Origin: Sclerurus mexicanus
Lineage: Eukaryota > Chordata > Aves > Passeriformes > Furnariidae
Length of the DNA: 64,000 nt
Reading direction: 5' to 3'
Assembly (NCBI GenBank): GCA_013396755.1
Contig: VWZF01003190.1
Location: 2,719,050 to 2,783,049 of the forward strand
Shown here: positions 52,521 through 64,000 of the stretch, piece after piece
How positions within the stretch are numbered: the first letter of the stretch is position 1
Layout: every line of letters starts with the position of its first letter
Translations under genes and position numbers: made by a program
The notes under the pieces: generated by a model
Told to the model about the DNA's origin: nothing
Databases searched by the model: none
What the model saw: the letters and a program-made list of their open reading frames with translations, nothing else

Positions 52521-55500
52521 CAATGCCAGGAAGCTGTGCTCTTTACAAGAGTTACAGGTTCTAGGGTCACTTACTTGACATGGATGTCCTGTAGGAATTT
52601 ACTGTTCTGTACCACAGAGAGTTAACGTGTCCTCATTCCTATCAAATTCTTCTCTTGCCATTTCTGAGCCTCTGAGGAATCTTTTCCTTTGAAAGACAGG
52701 TCTCTCATAAATCCTCTGCATCAAATTCTAATTTTAATACCTCAACATCAGTGAGTATTAAGGTGTTCTTTGTGACAGTGAGTGTGGCAAAATTAATAGT
52801 GTTCAGTTAATTATACCAGAGGTAGAGAGGCTGAAGTTTAACTTCATTACTGTAGACATATACAAAACAAAAGCCAGTTACCAGCCACACAACATTACAT
52901 CTTGTACCTTTACAGCTACTACTTGTTTGGCTGAAGATCTGCCATGGCGTCTTTGTTGCTTCAATTTATATTAATGCAGATGTGTAATTAACCATTAGAG
53001 GTGTAGGTTTAACTCAGTAAAATGGTAGTGCTATTCCATTTGAAAGATGCCAGTGTGATATGCAGTGATTAGGCAAATAAAATCTGCCTTCTCATCTGTG
53101 CTAATCTGACCACTATCTATGCTTTACACCTTAATAGGAACAGAATTTTCTTTATGCCTATTTAGAGGCGTGCTTAGAATGTACTAACTTTACGGACTAA
53201 ACATATTAAAGACCTTTGTTAACTTGTAATTCAGTAACTTTTATGTGGATGGTTTGATTATATTTTTCAAAGATATCATAAAATATAAGTGCGTAGGTTT
53301 GTTTAGCTCAGAAATTTATTGGTGTGTTTATACAGTATATATTACTGTATATAAGGTACTGCTGTATATTTGCAGACATGCTATCATCAAGCAATTTTCT
53401 GTCTTGAGTTATCAGGAAAGGGTATTAGGAAATGTAATGCTAGCCTTAGGGAAGCGGACTTTTTTCAAATCTTCTATCTGCTAATATCACCTGCCACTGA
53501 TTTAATGTGTTTATAGTTTATGCTAGCCTTTCTTTGCTTTCCTTTTTATTCATAATAGTCTGTGTACCTGGTAGAAGCCTCCAGCTAATTGCTGTTACTT
53601 TGCAGATCCTGTCTTTATTCACCAAATAGCTATTTTCTTTTTTATTCCTCTTTTTATTCCTGTAAGGTAGTAACTGTAGGCTGTTATAAAACTGCAATCT
53701 CATTAGAAAAGGTTCATACAAATAAATTCACTGTTGATATTAGGACTTTAAAATGTTAATGTCTTTGTCGTTCTTTGGGATAACGTATATTTTTGTATTG
53801 ATGCTTGTAGAAATACTTTTAAACTCTTTCATTATCTGAAGAGGTGTTATGACAGTGGGACAGCATTTCAGAAGTCTGTGAGATCATGGATTTTTAATTA
53901 GTGCTGCCTCATTTAGGAATTCTTAGTACATCTCCCTGTTAAAAATATGTCCACAGTTTGAGTAAAATGAAAGTGAACAAAATTCTGAAGTGCACACAAG
54001 ACTGAAGGCTCTTTATCAGCAATACGAACTGCTGCAATATTGGGTGACTCTGGGTCTGTGGTCCTTTTTGTACTTAGTCCTCTACTCCTTGTGTAACCAC
54101 AATCCACTGGCGCTCAACTTGTAGCTCTGTTACAAAACTCCAGTGTCATATTTTAGTCTCTCTCAACCTTTCTTGCTTTGTCCCGTTTGCAGCAGACATT
54201 TTCCATGGTTACAGGTGGGAAGTGTTCTTCATGTCCAACCTGTGTATATACATGGGAACTGACTGACCTCTCCTAACCGATTTTGACAGAGCTCACCCAT
54301 GACATACTGAGAATGTTATTTAGTTATTACACTTAATCTGGCAATGGAGTATAGAGTAAATGCGTAGCAGAAAATTTTCATGCCCTATCTAGAGATGAAG
54401 GGTTATCATGTGCTGGGATAACTGTCCTTTCACACACAGTCTCATGGAATAGTTAATTTGGGATTCTGCTGAATCAAATCGCACTTCTAGGACACAGCTC
54501 CAAACCTATTCAATTGCACCTATTTTTAAATTATCTCATTCTAACATAAGCCTAAAGTAATTGCACTGCTTGTAATAAAATTAAGGCTTACTCACAATTG
54601 TTTCTAGGTAGGAAACTTTTCAAAAATTTTGAATATTTTTCACGCTCAGAAATGTGCCCTTATTGTCTCCTTGACTCTGTCTAGGCATATCTGAGCTGTG
54701 TGGATAGAAGTAGCTGAGCTGTGTTTCCTTTCACTTAATGTTAAAGAGGATACTTTTTTGTTCAACCGTTGGACATGCCCCAAGTATTTTTAAAAGTCCA
54801 TTATTTCACAAATGATACTATAAATCAGAATTAAGATATTACGAAAAGGACTTTCGATGATAGTATTACTTCTAATATTTAATGCTTAGAATTAATAGAA
54901 TTAGTCATTGCTTTATTGGATTTGAATAAATTGATACTGGGTTGTATTAAGCAATGTGTCCTATATGCCCTGGATTTGCCTGTTTTTAAAAAATGTATAA
55001 GCCATACTGAGTGCAGATTTGTATTTACCGTGATATGTAACTAGCTCTGGTTTTACGAAAGGAAAACCACTGGCCTAATTTCAGATATTTGAAAACTTTT
55101 AGAATTTTATTATTGTTGTTGGTGTTATTTAGAATTATTTATTACATAAAGCCAGTCTTTATATAGATAATTTACACTGATCTAATTGTCATCACAGTAT
55201 GATTGTCTTTCAAAAAAGTTTCTGAAACAGTTCACCTTTCATGACCTTTGGTTGTGAATACAGTTAGGCTGCTATAGCTTTTCAATATTGTCAGCATTAG
55301 AGATGTTCTTTATTATAGAGATATAATTGAGCTGTTACAAATTTGTGTGCAAGAAAACCTTAACATGTTTGAACTGTACTCCTCTCACTGACTGTTCTCT
55401 GTGTTGGGATGAGCTGATACCTAATAGGAATTAACAGGAAAAACAGTACACATTTTTAATCCAAATGTATTTTTAAAAATCAAGACAAAAGTTGGTGCTT

Positions 55501-58500
55501 GGTTATACATGCTCTGACCACCTCCCCTTATTGTAGTTTTCAGTCGTTCACAGTAGTATTTCTGCACAAATATCTTGAAACAACAAAATTCTGAGTTTGT
55601 ATTTGGTTCCAGGTTTTTTTTGGAGTGGAAACAAATGGTAAGAAACTTCTGTATTCCACAAAATACTTGAATGTTATGCTGAAACATTGAGAAATCTCTG
55701 CTTTTCAGTTCAGCATGTAATCCAAGTATCCTAAGAGGTGCGAGAGGCTGCCATGTAATGGCATAAAGTTGGGATTGGAAGGGAAATTGAAAGCCCTGGG
55801 GTTTTTATTCTTGGTTGGACTATAAACCTGTTATGTGACCTTCAGCAGATCACATTAACCCTGACTTTCCAAAGCATTTGCACTCCTGAACTGGATCTAT
55901 ATGTTGGTCAGTTGCAATTTCCTGTAAGGTGAGAATGGTGCCTTAATAGGGTGCAGACAGTTCATTAACACAGAGTGCTGCAAGCAATGAAAAGCATCAC
56001 AGACAGTGGGAAATATTATTACGAACCAATAACATTATAAATTAGTCATAATAATGTAGTTAAGTTTACTCTATGATGTTGTACTTTACCCCAAAGCAAG
56101 ATAAATCATAAGCTGCTTAGGAGTTTCTAGAGCAGAGTGCAGCATTTAAGGGTCTTTAGAACATTTCTGCAGTATTAAAATGATTTTTTTCAGCCTTCAT
56201 AGCAGCTTCTTCAGCCTAGTCTAAGGTTTTGAAAAAGTAAAACAAACAGAAGCCCAAGGTATGATTTACTTAATTAGTTCTTTCTGCATCATGAATTTAT
56301 TTCTGAACTTCATTTCTGCTTAATAAGTATCATATCTGTCGATGTTCCTTAGGTTACTAAGCAACATCAACACCACCAAATAACAGGGACAAAACATGTA
56401 AAAAGGCACCATAATTCTGATCATGTGTCATGGGGTTAATTTCTTAAGAATACTCCCAGATTCAGAGAGTGTGCAGTGCAGCACTGTAAAATATATTGTT
56501 TTCATTATAAAAAGCCCTTTGTATGTTCTAAAAATGTGCATTTAATTGCATAAAGGCATAAAAGCAACACAAAAATTATTGAAATAACATTCCGATTATA
56601 TGTGATCAATCATCTTTAAAACCTTTCAATTTATGTAGCAATTATAACCTAACCATAGGATCTAACATCTTAGAGCTTCATCGAAATCAGTCAAATATCT
56701 TAGGATGAAGCTGGAATGTTGTTCTGACAGAACTGCTCCCAAAGGCAATTTTGATCTATTTAGGTACCAGTTTTACAGCACGTTCTGAATTTGATTATTT
56801 CTGGTAGTATTTCCTGGGTAAGGTTTTGTTCTAGCAATGACTCTAAGAAATGTGTAAAACAACTAATTAATCACAAACTTGTTGAACTAACATTATTGTT
56901 TTTAAAAACACTACTAATACTTTGGTCCATAGAAAATGCAGAATGTCGTCTTCTACTTGTTTTCTAAGTGTGTTTATAGAGAACTGTTGATTTCAGATGC
57001 CAGATTAAACAGACTCTCACATCACATATGAACCTGAGAATATTTTGGAAGACCAATCTTTCCTCAGTAATAAGTATGAATTTTTTCATTCAGCTTACAG
57101 GCTTCTGTGGGTTTCAGTATTTGCACCTGATTCTTAGGTGCATGAAACCCGAAAACACTCAGTTAATTAGGGGCAAAGTAATAACTGTGTGTTCAGGGTT
57201 ATAAATAAAATTAAAAAGTGAATTTGAGCATTTTTTCATCTATCACCAAGTCTAGGAATACTATTGTAGAGTCCCCACTCTCAAATACTTCTGTTTCTTT
57301 TTTACTGTGGGTTTAATTTATTTCAGAAAAATACCCCCTCTTTTTTTTTTCTTCCTTTCTATTTTTCTATTTAAACTATTAACCTACTTATTCTCAAGAA
57401 TACTTATTCTCAAAAACTCTAAATTTAGTTTTCTTTCTGTTTAAATAAAATTGTCTAGAATTTTATTCTGTCAAGAATGAGTTCATGAAATTGTTTCAAG
57501 ACAGGATAGCTTCAGAATTTAATTCAGATAATGAACTGTACGTCTCCACCTTGGTATTTGCAAGTCATTCCTTGCTTGGCAGACTTTCAGGCTAGTCTTG
57601 TGTTAGTTCAAAATACTTGTATACAAGTGTACATGCATTTATAATGTAAAATGTGCTGTATTAGCACAAAAGAGGCAAGTTTAAAAAAATGCTAAGGTGT
57701 TTGCAAAAATAATTCCTCAATCTTCCTGTAATAACTTTAATTTTAAAATGACAGCGAATAGAATGTGAATTGACACTGGGATTTCAGAACAGGTTAAAAG
57801 AAAGATTAACTGCTCCCTTGCCCCCCGCTCCAAAATCCCAGCCCACTGGCATCACAGGTCTGGAAAGCAGCTGTACTGCCATATGTTGCTACTTCAGAAA
57901 CCATCTTATGCATAGCTCTCCCATTAGTCAGACTGAACTGCTCAGGAACCTTGTGATTCATCAAAAATTTGGCTTAACGTTATTAAAGCAGAGTCGCTTA
58001 TTTGAAGGCCGGCATTTCAGGAGTCATCTGGGCTGTGATGCCTCATATTTCATGCTGTACATTCTGTGGAGCTTTTCGAAACCAACACTAACTCCCCTTA
58101 TAGCAGAATGCATTTTAATTCCTCGCAGTACTAAATAGCATATTTGCTATTTCCCAAATTGGCCATCCAATAGAATAATAAGTTCAAATGGTTTTGGTAT
58201 ATAATACCTGTTCTTCCCTCCTGTGATTGCCATAGCAATGCCTGTATTCTCTGCTCTTGAGAACTTCAAATAGAACTTCCATGTGCAGTTTGTAGTAAAA
58301 AACTTGTGATCTTTAAAATAAAACTTCCATTCCAGTTTGTAAAGGAGAACAGTACTCTCTCCTGTCTGTCACTACAAAGCCAATTTCTACTTGGACTTTT
58401 CCGCTATCTGGTAATTGTATGTTTACACACTTTTCCTTGTTGAAACTGTGCTCTTTTTGAAGAAGCCGTTGCCCTTTAGGTCTTGCTTGGACATAACAAG

Positions 58501-60248
58501 GAATGTTCTCCACAGATTTTCTCACTAAAGGTCATAGTTTATTTTTAAATGACAGTTTTAGGGTTAATATTTGCAATCTGTCTGTGAGTTTATTGCTCAT
58601 TGAGTCATAGATATCCAAGAAGCTGGCATAGGTTTCAATAAGATTTAGAAAATAGATTTAATGAACCTGCTGCATTGCCTAGACTGTTATTATCAAAAAA
58701 TTTAAAATCTTTAAGTCTGTAAAGTAAGCCTCAAAGTAAACAATTTTTAAATAGAAATATTGAATGCTTCTCAGGGCCATGACAAATGGGAATTGGCTGT
58801 GTTTTCTAAGGTTGTTTCTAAGAGACAAAGTACTGTGACCAATATATTCAGAAAAAGAAAGAGACTAACTGACAGTGAAACTGAAAAACGAGCTAAAGTT
58901 GTAACATTTCTGAGACTACTTTAAAATATGAGCAATAATTCCAATAGATTTCAAAAATGGTTATTGTTTTTTTAAATGACTGCTGCTTCACTGTATGAAA
59001 TTGCTTGTTTCCGCACTCTACACTGAAAAACAAGTTAAGAATGTAGATCTGTCCTACAAAACTGAAAATCTTATAATTGCTCAGAAATTGAATGAAGCCC
59101 AAAAATCCTTGCAAAGAGCCTTTATCCTGTAAGATTTTCAGACACAGAAACTGACAATCTAAGACCAGTGGTTCCAGTGCAGGTGTTGCATTGATCTGTT
59201 TTTTTCATTTGTATTGTGATGGCAGATCTGTAAACAATCTATTTCAAATAATAAATGCAAGATACCCAAAAGATTTCAAATGTCAGCAACACAAGTTACA
59301 GAGACATTTTCTTTCACTTATATGTGCATGGGCACCCTCCTGCAAGCCTAAAGTTTTTACAAATTTTTATGGTATCTAACATTCACCACTTCTTAAAATG
59401 ATCGGATGTTATGTGGATTAAGTAAAACAAGTTATTCAGCTTCAAACAGACTTGATTCCCTGCATAACTTTTTAAGTGCCCAGAAGGCATCTGTCTCTTT
59501 TATAGAGCTTTGGAGTAACTGCAGAATATTATCTCAAGATCTGATTTTGCCGTGATTTTCCCAACGCTTCTGTGACTATGCTTCACAATACTTGGATAGT
59601 TGCAGAGAATCCACCATCTCATTTATTTTTTCCCACACTGGTCCAACTGAGCCACTTTATTCTTGCTTTGACACATTGTTAGTTTTTTGCTCTAAAGGGC
59701 TGAGATTTCAAAATTTTGCCTATATTTGTGTTTTGGTTTCTGTGTCTAAGTAAACGGTACTTTTTTGTGTGTGATTCATAGCTCACTAGAACACAAATGG
59801 GTGCACCATTATCCAGGTCTGTTATTTAGATTGATATACTACTTTAGCAGGCAATCTGAGGAAAGACAATAACATTCAAGCATACTTTGAAATTATTTTT
59901 AATATCATACCGGGTATGGTATCTCTAAAAAGTATATGGGTATATGGAAGATAATGAGGAAAATCAAAGCAAGCAATTAATGGTCAGGAATTTAAAATCA
60001 GATAAACAATTCTAATCTTCTGCTTGGAGGAAATAAAAGCTGTTGAATGGTTAGTATCCATCATTGGCCACCCATGGGTAAGGGGAAAAATCCAAACCTT
60101 GAGGCTCTTTTTGTGCTGCTGAAATAGTCAGGGAAAACCAATAACTTCACTATAAATTTTCTCTTGGGATCACAGATTAGGTTTTTGAATTGAATTGTGA
60201 GTTGAATTTTCAATGGATGATGGGTTCAGAAATACTGACTTGTCTTAT

Positions 60249-60260
60249 TTTATTTTGTAG
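60249..60260 (+). other. Splice acceptor of the coding exon
   Basis: A pyrimidine-rich tract ending TTTATTTTGTAG immediately precedes an exon that would begin at 60261, 119 bases upstream of the HS3ST1-like ATG. HS3ST1 genes normally have non-coding 5' exons joined to one coding exon, so an acceptor just upstream of the start codon is expected. Transcript data are not available here, so its use is inferred. Confidence 0.65.
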
Positions 60261-60365
60261 ATGCTTCAGAAACTTGCTGTGTGCTTACTGCGGGTTCTGC
60301 CAACCATCTCGAGAGGGGACTTACCAATCCTTTCATTAGTCAAGCATAACATTATCTTGAAATAA
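60261..60365 (+). CDS. Upstream ORF in the 5' leader of the HS3ST1-like gene
   Basis: An ATG immediately after the predicted acceptor opens a 34-codon frame (begins MLQKLAVCLLRVLPTIS, ends HNIILK) that stops at TAA 60363-60365, 14 bases before the HS3ST1-like ATG and in a different frame. It is too short to call as a protein gene. If the leader is spliced as predicted, scanning ribosomes would meet this uORF first, so it may lower translation of the main CDS. If the exon ending at 15811 is joined directly, the ATG at 15797 (MAPEK) reads into the same frame and makes a 39-codon uORF. No homology is claimed. Confidence 0.4.
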   Translation: MLQKLAVCLLRVLPTISRGDLPILSLVKHNIILK

Positions 60366-60379
60366 TTATTCCTCTCCAC

Positions 60380-61309
60380 ATGGCCTTCCTACTAGTGTCA
60401 GCTTATCTTCTGCTGACTCATGCTCAGGGTGCTCCTGTTGAGAATGGGGCACTGTTGGAAACACTGAAGTCACAAGTAGGATTATTCAGCAATAAAAGTG
60501 AACACTATTCAGCACAGGTGAGACCTCCTGGCACAAGCCGACAAATACCTCAGACAATAATCATAGGAGTTCGTAAAGGAGGGACAAGGGCTTTGCTGGA
60601 GATGTTGGATATTCACCCTAATATTGTGGTAGCAGCTACAGAAGTCCACTTCTTTGACTGGGATGAAAATTATGTGAAAGGAATAGACTGGTATAGAAAT
60701 CTGATGCCATTTTCTTATGGAAATCAAATAACAATTGAGAAAACACCGGGCTATTTTACATCACCACATGCTCCGGGAAGAATTCATGACATGAATAGCT
60801 CCATTAAACTGCTGCTCATTCTAAGAGATCCCACTGAGAGAGTTATATCTGACTATACCCAAGTATATTACAACAGAGTAGAAAGCCACAAACCCGTTCA
60901 GCTTTTTGAAGATATTGTTATTAAGAATGGAGCGCTTAATACCAAATACAAAGCTATTCAGAGAAGTCTATATGATGTTCATATGGAAAAGTGGCTTAAG
61001 CATTTCAGTTTGGATCAGATTCATATAGTTGATGGCAATACTTTAATCAAGGACCCTCTTCCTGAATTACAAAAGGTTGAAAGATTTCTAAATCTTCCTT
61101 CTCGGATTATGTCTTCTAATTTTTATTTTAACCAAACCAAGGGATTCTACTGCATTAGAAGTGATGGGAGGGAGAGATGTTTACATGAATCCAAAGGACG
61201 TCCCCATCCTCTTGTTAACACCACTGTTTTAGAGCAACTGTATTCTTACTTCAGAGAGCACAATGCAAAATTTTACAGAATGGTTAATCATTCCTTTGAC
61301 TGGCATTAA
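60380..61309 (+). CDS. HS3ST1-like: Heparan sulfate glucosamine 3-O-sulfotransferase 1-like (HS3ST1 type)
   Basis: The 309-residue protein matches the HS3ST1 family along its whole length (human HS3ST1, from memory, is 307 aa). Family role: it transfers sulfate from PAPS to the 3-OH of glucosamine in heparan sulfate, in the Golgi lumen, making antithrombin-type binding sites. Seen in order: a signal peptide (residues 1 to about 17, MAFLLVSAYLLLTHAQG) with no further membrane span; a variable linker (18-56); the 5'-phosphosulfate-binding motif GVRKGGTR (63-70); EVHFFD (88-93) with the expected catalytic Glu88; EKTPGYF (120-126); the 3'-phosphate-binding segment LLILRDPTERVISDYT (145-160); a Cys258-Cys267 pair; the SKGRPHP loop (271-277); and the C-terminal FDWH. 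Sequons lie at N38, N139, N251, N280 and N303. The start is firm: the N-terminus aligns with human HS3ST1 and an in-frame TAA lies at 60347-60349. The Kozak context is modest (C at -3, G at +4). All coding sequence is in one exon, as in known HS3ST1 genes. PGYF and APGRI replace PAYF and VPERV. FDWH and FTSP favour HS3ST1 over HS3ST5. My recall-based alignment gives only moderate identity, so an HS3ST1-like paralogue is quite possible. Confidence 0.95.
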   Translation: MAFLLVSAYLLLTHAQGAPVENGALLETLKSQVGLFSNKSEHYSAQVRPPGTSRQIPQTIIIGVRKGGTRALLEMLDIHPNIVVAATEVHFFDWDENYVKGIDWYRNLMPFSYGNQITIEKTPGYFTSPHAPGRIHDMNSSIKLLLILRDPTERVISDYTQVYYNRVESHKPVQLFEDIVIKNGALNTKYKAIQRSLYDVHMEKWLKHFSLDQIHIVDGNTLIKDPLPELQKVERFLNLPSRIMSSNFYFNQTKGFYCIRSDGRERCLHESKGRPHPLVNTTVLEQLYSYFREHNAKFYRMVNHSFDWH

Positions 61310-61783
61310 AGCATTTGGAGTCAATGTTTCTTGAAAAGGGCCTGAAGCAAACTCTTTCCAACATATCTTTCTAAACTTAAAGACTTGTATTATGAGAATT
61401 AACATCCTGGTTATATGCTTCATCTGTATAACACAGAATAACACATCTGTTAACTCATTGAAATGGTACTCTATGTTGGGAAAAGTAAGTTTTATGTATT
61501 TGTATGATTACTGTGAGTCGTATTCTGATCTTTTGTCATGCAAATACAATAACTTCAGCAGACTTAGTACAGACGTGTATCTCTACAAGATTTGTGCTGT
61601 TTTGGATAAATGCTTCTAACTGTAAAATATATAAATATTTGAAATGGTATTATTCTAACTGTTCTGTATTTTTTGTTGTTAGTATTTTTTATATCCCACA
61701 CAAGGATAGTGGTGTTGATTTCTAGAATTTTCATAAAATAAGCTAAAATTGTATGTTAAAAGAGGGGCATAAGTAGCGGCTCC

Positions 61784-61789
61784 AATAAA
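61784..61789 (+). promoter_or_regulatory. Candidate polyadenylation signal AATAAA (proximal)
   Basis: A canonical AATAAA occurs about 475 bases after the HS3ST1-like stop codon. The sequence just downstream is not notably GU-rich, so strength is uncertain. Confidence 0.4.
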
Positions 61790-62559
61790 TAATTCATCCT
61801 CAATATGCTGAAATACTTAATTAATAATTAATCTATTTCACCTATGATTTTGAATAGGTGAACTAGAAGCTACCTGTCTGTATATCATTCATACTAAACT
61901 ATTAAACCACACTTTTACTATCTTGGGTTTGCAAAAAATCTCCAAAATCTCCAAAGTAAGAACATGAACTGTTTGAAGAAGGTTAGAGAATTCTGAATGT
62001 AAAGAAATTAAAATATCCCAGGCAGCCTCAGTTTCACTGATACTCTATACACTGAAAAAAAACCCCAAACAGTGCATAAAAATTATTAATATCAGCAACT
62101 GTACAAATGTTTGATTATATAAATTATGTCACTTTGCTATTGGATGGAAAATCTCTTAGTACTACCATATTAATTATGTTTGTATTCTGTGACTAGTTAA
62201 TCTATTGGTCTCCTGGCTTTTGTTCATATAGATCTCCATTGGCACATTGATTCTTAAAAAAAAAAATAGTTGCTTTCTCCCTGAAGCATGGAGTAGTTTT
62301 GTTTTGCCATTTCTAAGGCAGCCATGGGATACTCTCAAAATAACATCCTGCTATGTTACATATCTCAGACACACTGTTCAGTACACTAAGTATGACATAT
62401 TATATATAAGAACCACACCTGTCTACAGCCCTTCATTAAGATTCTATTTTCAGTATTTTTTTGACAGTATTGTGCTTGTCTTTTCTACTTTTTCATGTAA
62501 ACATTTTGTTATATATCAATACCAAAGAAGAAAGTCGACTTGAAATGTTAAATGTGCTG

Positions 62560-62775
62560 CCAGCTAGAACTGCAGATGCAGATGTGCTTGTTTGCCACCG
62601 TACCTTGCAATGCAGACCCGCAGGTGCCCCGGCAGGAGCAGCGTTCAGGAGGTGCGTTCCTCTCCCAGCTCTCAGAGTGCTGGTGGGCTGTGGGCCCTCC
62701 CTGAGCATCGCAGCATCAAACACCACCCAGCCCTGGCTGGGGAGGGTCCTGCACCTCTGCCCCGCTGTCTGTCAC
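62560..62775. other. Isolated GC-rich patch downstream of the HS3ST1-like CDS
   Basis: About 215 bases of GC-rich sequence with several CpGs sit in the AT-rich 3' flank. Open frames cross it on both strands, as expected from GC-richness. No homology is recognised; an inserted repeat or a 3' UTR element are both possible. Confidence 0.3.
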
Positions 62776-62980
62776 TGCTCAGTGTACAGGAATGTATGTT
62801 CCTAGTGTGTCTTCCACGTCACAGGTTAAAACATATGAATTGCAGCTCTAATTTTCAGCTTCTAATTTCTAATACTTTATGAGTGGGTTACTTAGATATT
62901 AGGCAGGTAGTAGTATTCCACTGAAGCTGGACAGAATCAGACTCAGATTATGTGGAAACAGTCTTCCTCAGTATTTCCCC

Positions 62981-62986
62981 AATAAA
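62981..62986 (+). promoter_or_regulatory. Candidate polyadenylation signal AATAAA (distal)
   Basis: AATAAA is followed within about 50-65 bases by U/GU-rich sequence (TTGTATATGTATATATG), a better overall polyadenylation context than the proximal signal. A second ATAATAAATC lies shortly after. Use would give a 3' UTR of about 1.7 kb. Confidence 0.4.
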
Positions 62987-64000
62987 TGTAAAATATTAAA
63001 AATAATATAATAAATCTTTATCTGTTCCACTACTTGTATATGTATATATGAGAGGAAATTATTTTCATTAGCATATAATTAATCTCTGAAATTATCTTTC
63101 TGAAGTACAGTTGTTTACTACACCTCTGATTTCTACACAGGCCCAAATTGATTTTTACTTCTTCCACTTTTTCTGAGGTTTTATCTTCTTAATCATTCAT
63201 GTGTGGGCACTAAGAAGTATAATGTCAATGAAAATCTGTGGAAATACAAATACATTTGTTTCAAATTAGTCAAATAATGAGTTGTTTGTGCTAGTCTTCT
63301 ACCATCTCTACAAGGACATTGGTTAGGCAAACTGTAATAATTAGTTGTACAGTATAACAGCATCTTCATTTGTCAAGTAATAAGTTAAGCCACAAAAATT
63401 CTGAACTCTGAATTAACAGGGTGATTCCATATCAGAGCAACTCTGTATTTTGTGGGCATAGCATTTTTGTCTGATAACAGAAGCCCCAAATCCAGATTCC
63501 CAAAATTGTTTAACATAGCCTGTTCTTTCTGACCAATGCAATCTCAGTGATAAAACTCCTTGCAGTCCACTAATTTCAGATTTACATTATTGAAGGTAGC
63601 AATACAAGTGCACTTTGTATCTCACACAAATTTATCACTTTTTGATTCTTATACATTCCGAAACTCTTTTTTTTTTTTTTCCTTGCAAGAAGCAAATTTG
63701 AAAACAACGTATACTTTAACAAAGGTTTCAGGTAGATTCTAACAACTGAAGAACTCACATATCTATATGCCACATTCAGTTTCATAGGTTTCCAAGAAAA
63801 AGGAAGGGAAAAAATTCTAATGTCTTTCTATATTTATGCCTGCAGGCATCAAGTCTTTCTCTTCTCTGAAGTTTACAGCTAATCTTTAAATGAGCTGAAT
63901 GCAGGAGCACCAGTTGGCAGAAGCTTTATGCATCTTTGAAAATGCAGGTCCCTTTCTGGAATTTACATTTAAAGGAGAGCTGAGCTGTATGGATTAGTGA

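Larger units (their letters stand above)
16150..60248 (+). other. Inferred long first intron of the HS3ST1-like gene
   Basis: This AT-rich interval separates the CpG island from the coding exon. Apart from the CR1 fragments, simple repeats, inverted repeats and exon-like segments listed separately, I see no gene in it. Treating it as an intron rests on two things: the family's usual structure of non-coding 5' exon(s) plus one coding exon, and the presence of only one CpG island upstream on this strand. Alternative 5' exons could lie anywhere within it. Confidence 0.5.
61310..64000 (+). other. 3' UTR and downstream flank
   Basis: The sequence after the stop codon is AT-rich with several ATTTA motifs and AATAAA signals, consistent with a long 3' UTR. 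Its end cannot be fixed by eye. A GC-rich patch (about 62560-62770) interrupts it. No second gene is recognised up to the window end. Confidence 0.6.

Noticed and set aside
52211..52625. Three overlapping ORFs of 96-117 codons rich in Phe, Val, Gly, Trp and Cys
   Set aside because: They are translations of the G/T low-complexity tract.
60509..60727. 72-codon minus-strand ORF
   Set aside because: Antisense shadow of the HS3ST1-like CDS.
1..64000. CRISPR arrays, operons, prophage or bacterial defence systems
   Set aside because: No regularly spaced repeats or tightly packed ORFs; the window is vertebrate nuclear DNA.

Overview
The window looks like a single-gene stretch of a bird (sauropsid) nuclear genome. 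The evidence is AT-rich, non-operonic DNA, at least three fragments of CR1-type LINEs (the dominant avian retroposon), one sharp CpG island, and one clear vertebrate protein-coding gene whose whole coding sequence lies in one exon. There is no sign of bacterial, organellar or viral organisation.

Layout. Positions 1 to about 14,850 are an apparently gene-free AT-rich flank. It holds simple repeats, a 5S-rRNA-derived element near 8.45 kb and a degenerate telomere-like segment near 7.55 kb. From about 14,900 to 16,150 there is a strong CpG island with Sp1-type GC boxes, a 43-bp AT-rich homeodomain/POU-like island inside it, and two plausible splice donors (after 15,811 and after 16,044). This is the most likely promoter and first exon of the gene that ends at 61 kb. 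From there to 60,260 lies an inferred intron of about 44 kb. It carries CR1 fragments (30.1-30.5, 32.7-33.4 and 38.96-39.04 kb), several perfect inverted repeats, a 240-bp almost pure G/T tract, and a few short segments that look like exons but cannot be confirmed from sequence alone.

The gene. After an acceptor at 60,260, the exon carries a short upstream ORF (60,261-60,365). It is followed by a 309-codon intronless CDS (60,380-61,309) for a Golgi-luminal heparan sulfate glucosamine 3-O-sulfotransferase of the HS3ST1 type. It has an intact signal peptide, PAPS-binding motifs, catalytic Glu, disulfide pair and the family C-terminus. It is clearly closer to HS3ST1 than to HS3ST5, but divergent enough that it may be the HS3ST1-like paralogue rather than HS3ST1 itself. 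The 3' flank (61,310-64,000) contains candidate polyadenylation signals at 61,784 and 62,981.

How it fits together. A housekeeping-style CpG promoter, a long first intron and a single coding exon is the usual HS3ST1-family gene plan. The enzyme adds the rare 3-O-sulfate that creates antithrombin-type binding sites on heparan sulfate. Nothing in the window proves a new biological system. The most worthwhile leads are the uORF and possible cryptic 5' exons of this gene, the 5S-derived repeat, and several unexplained structured or low-complexity elements.
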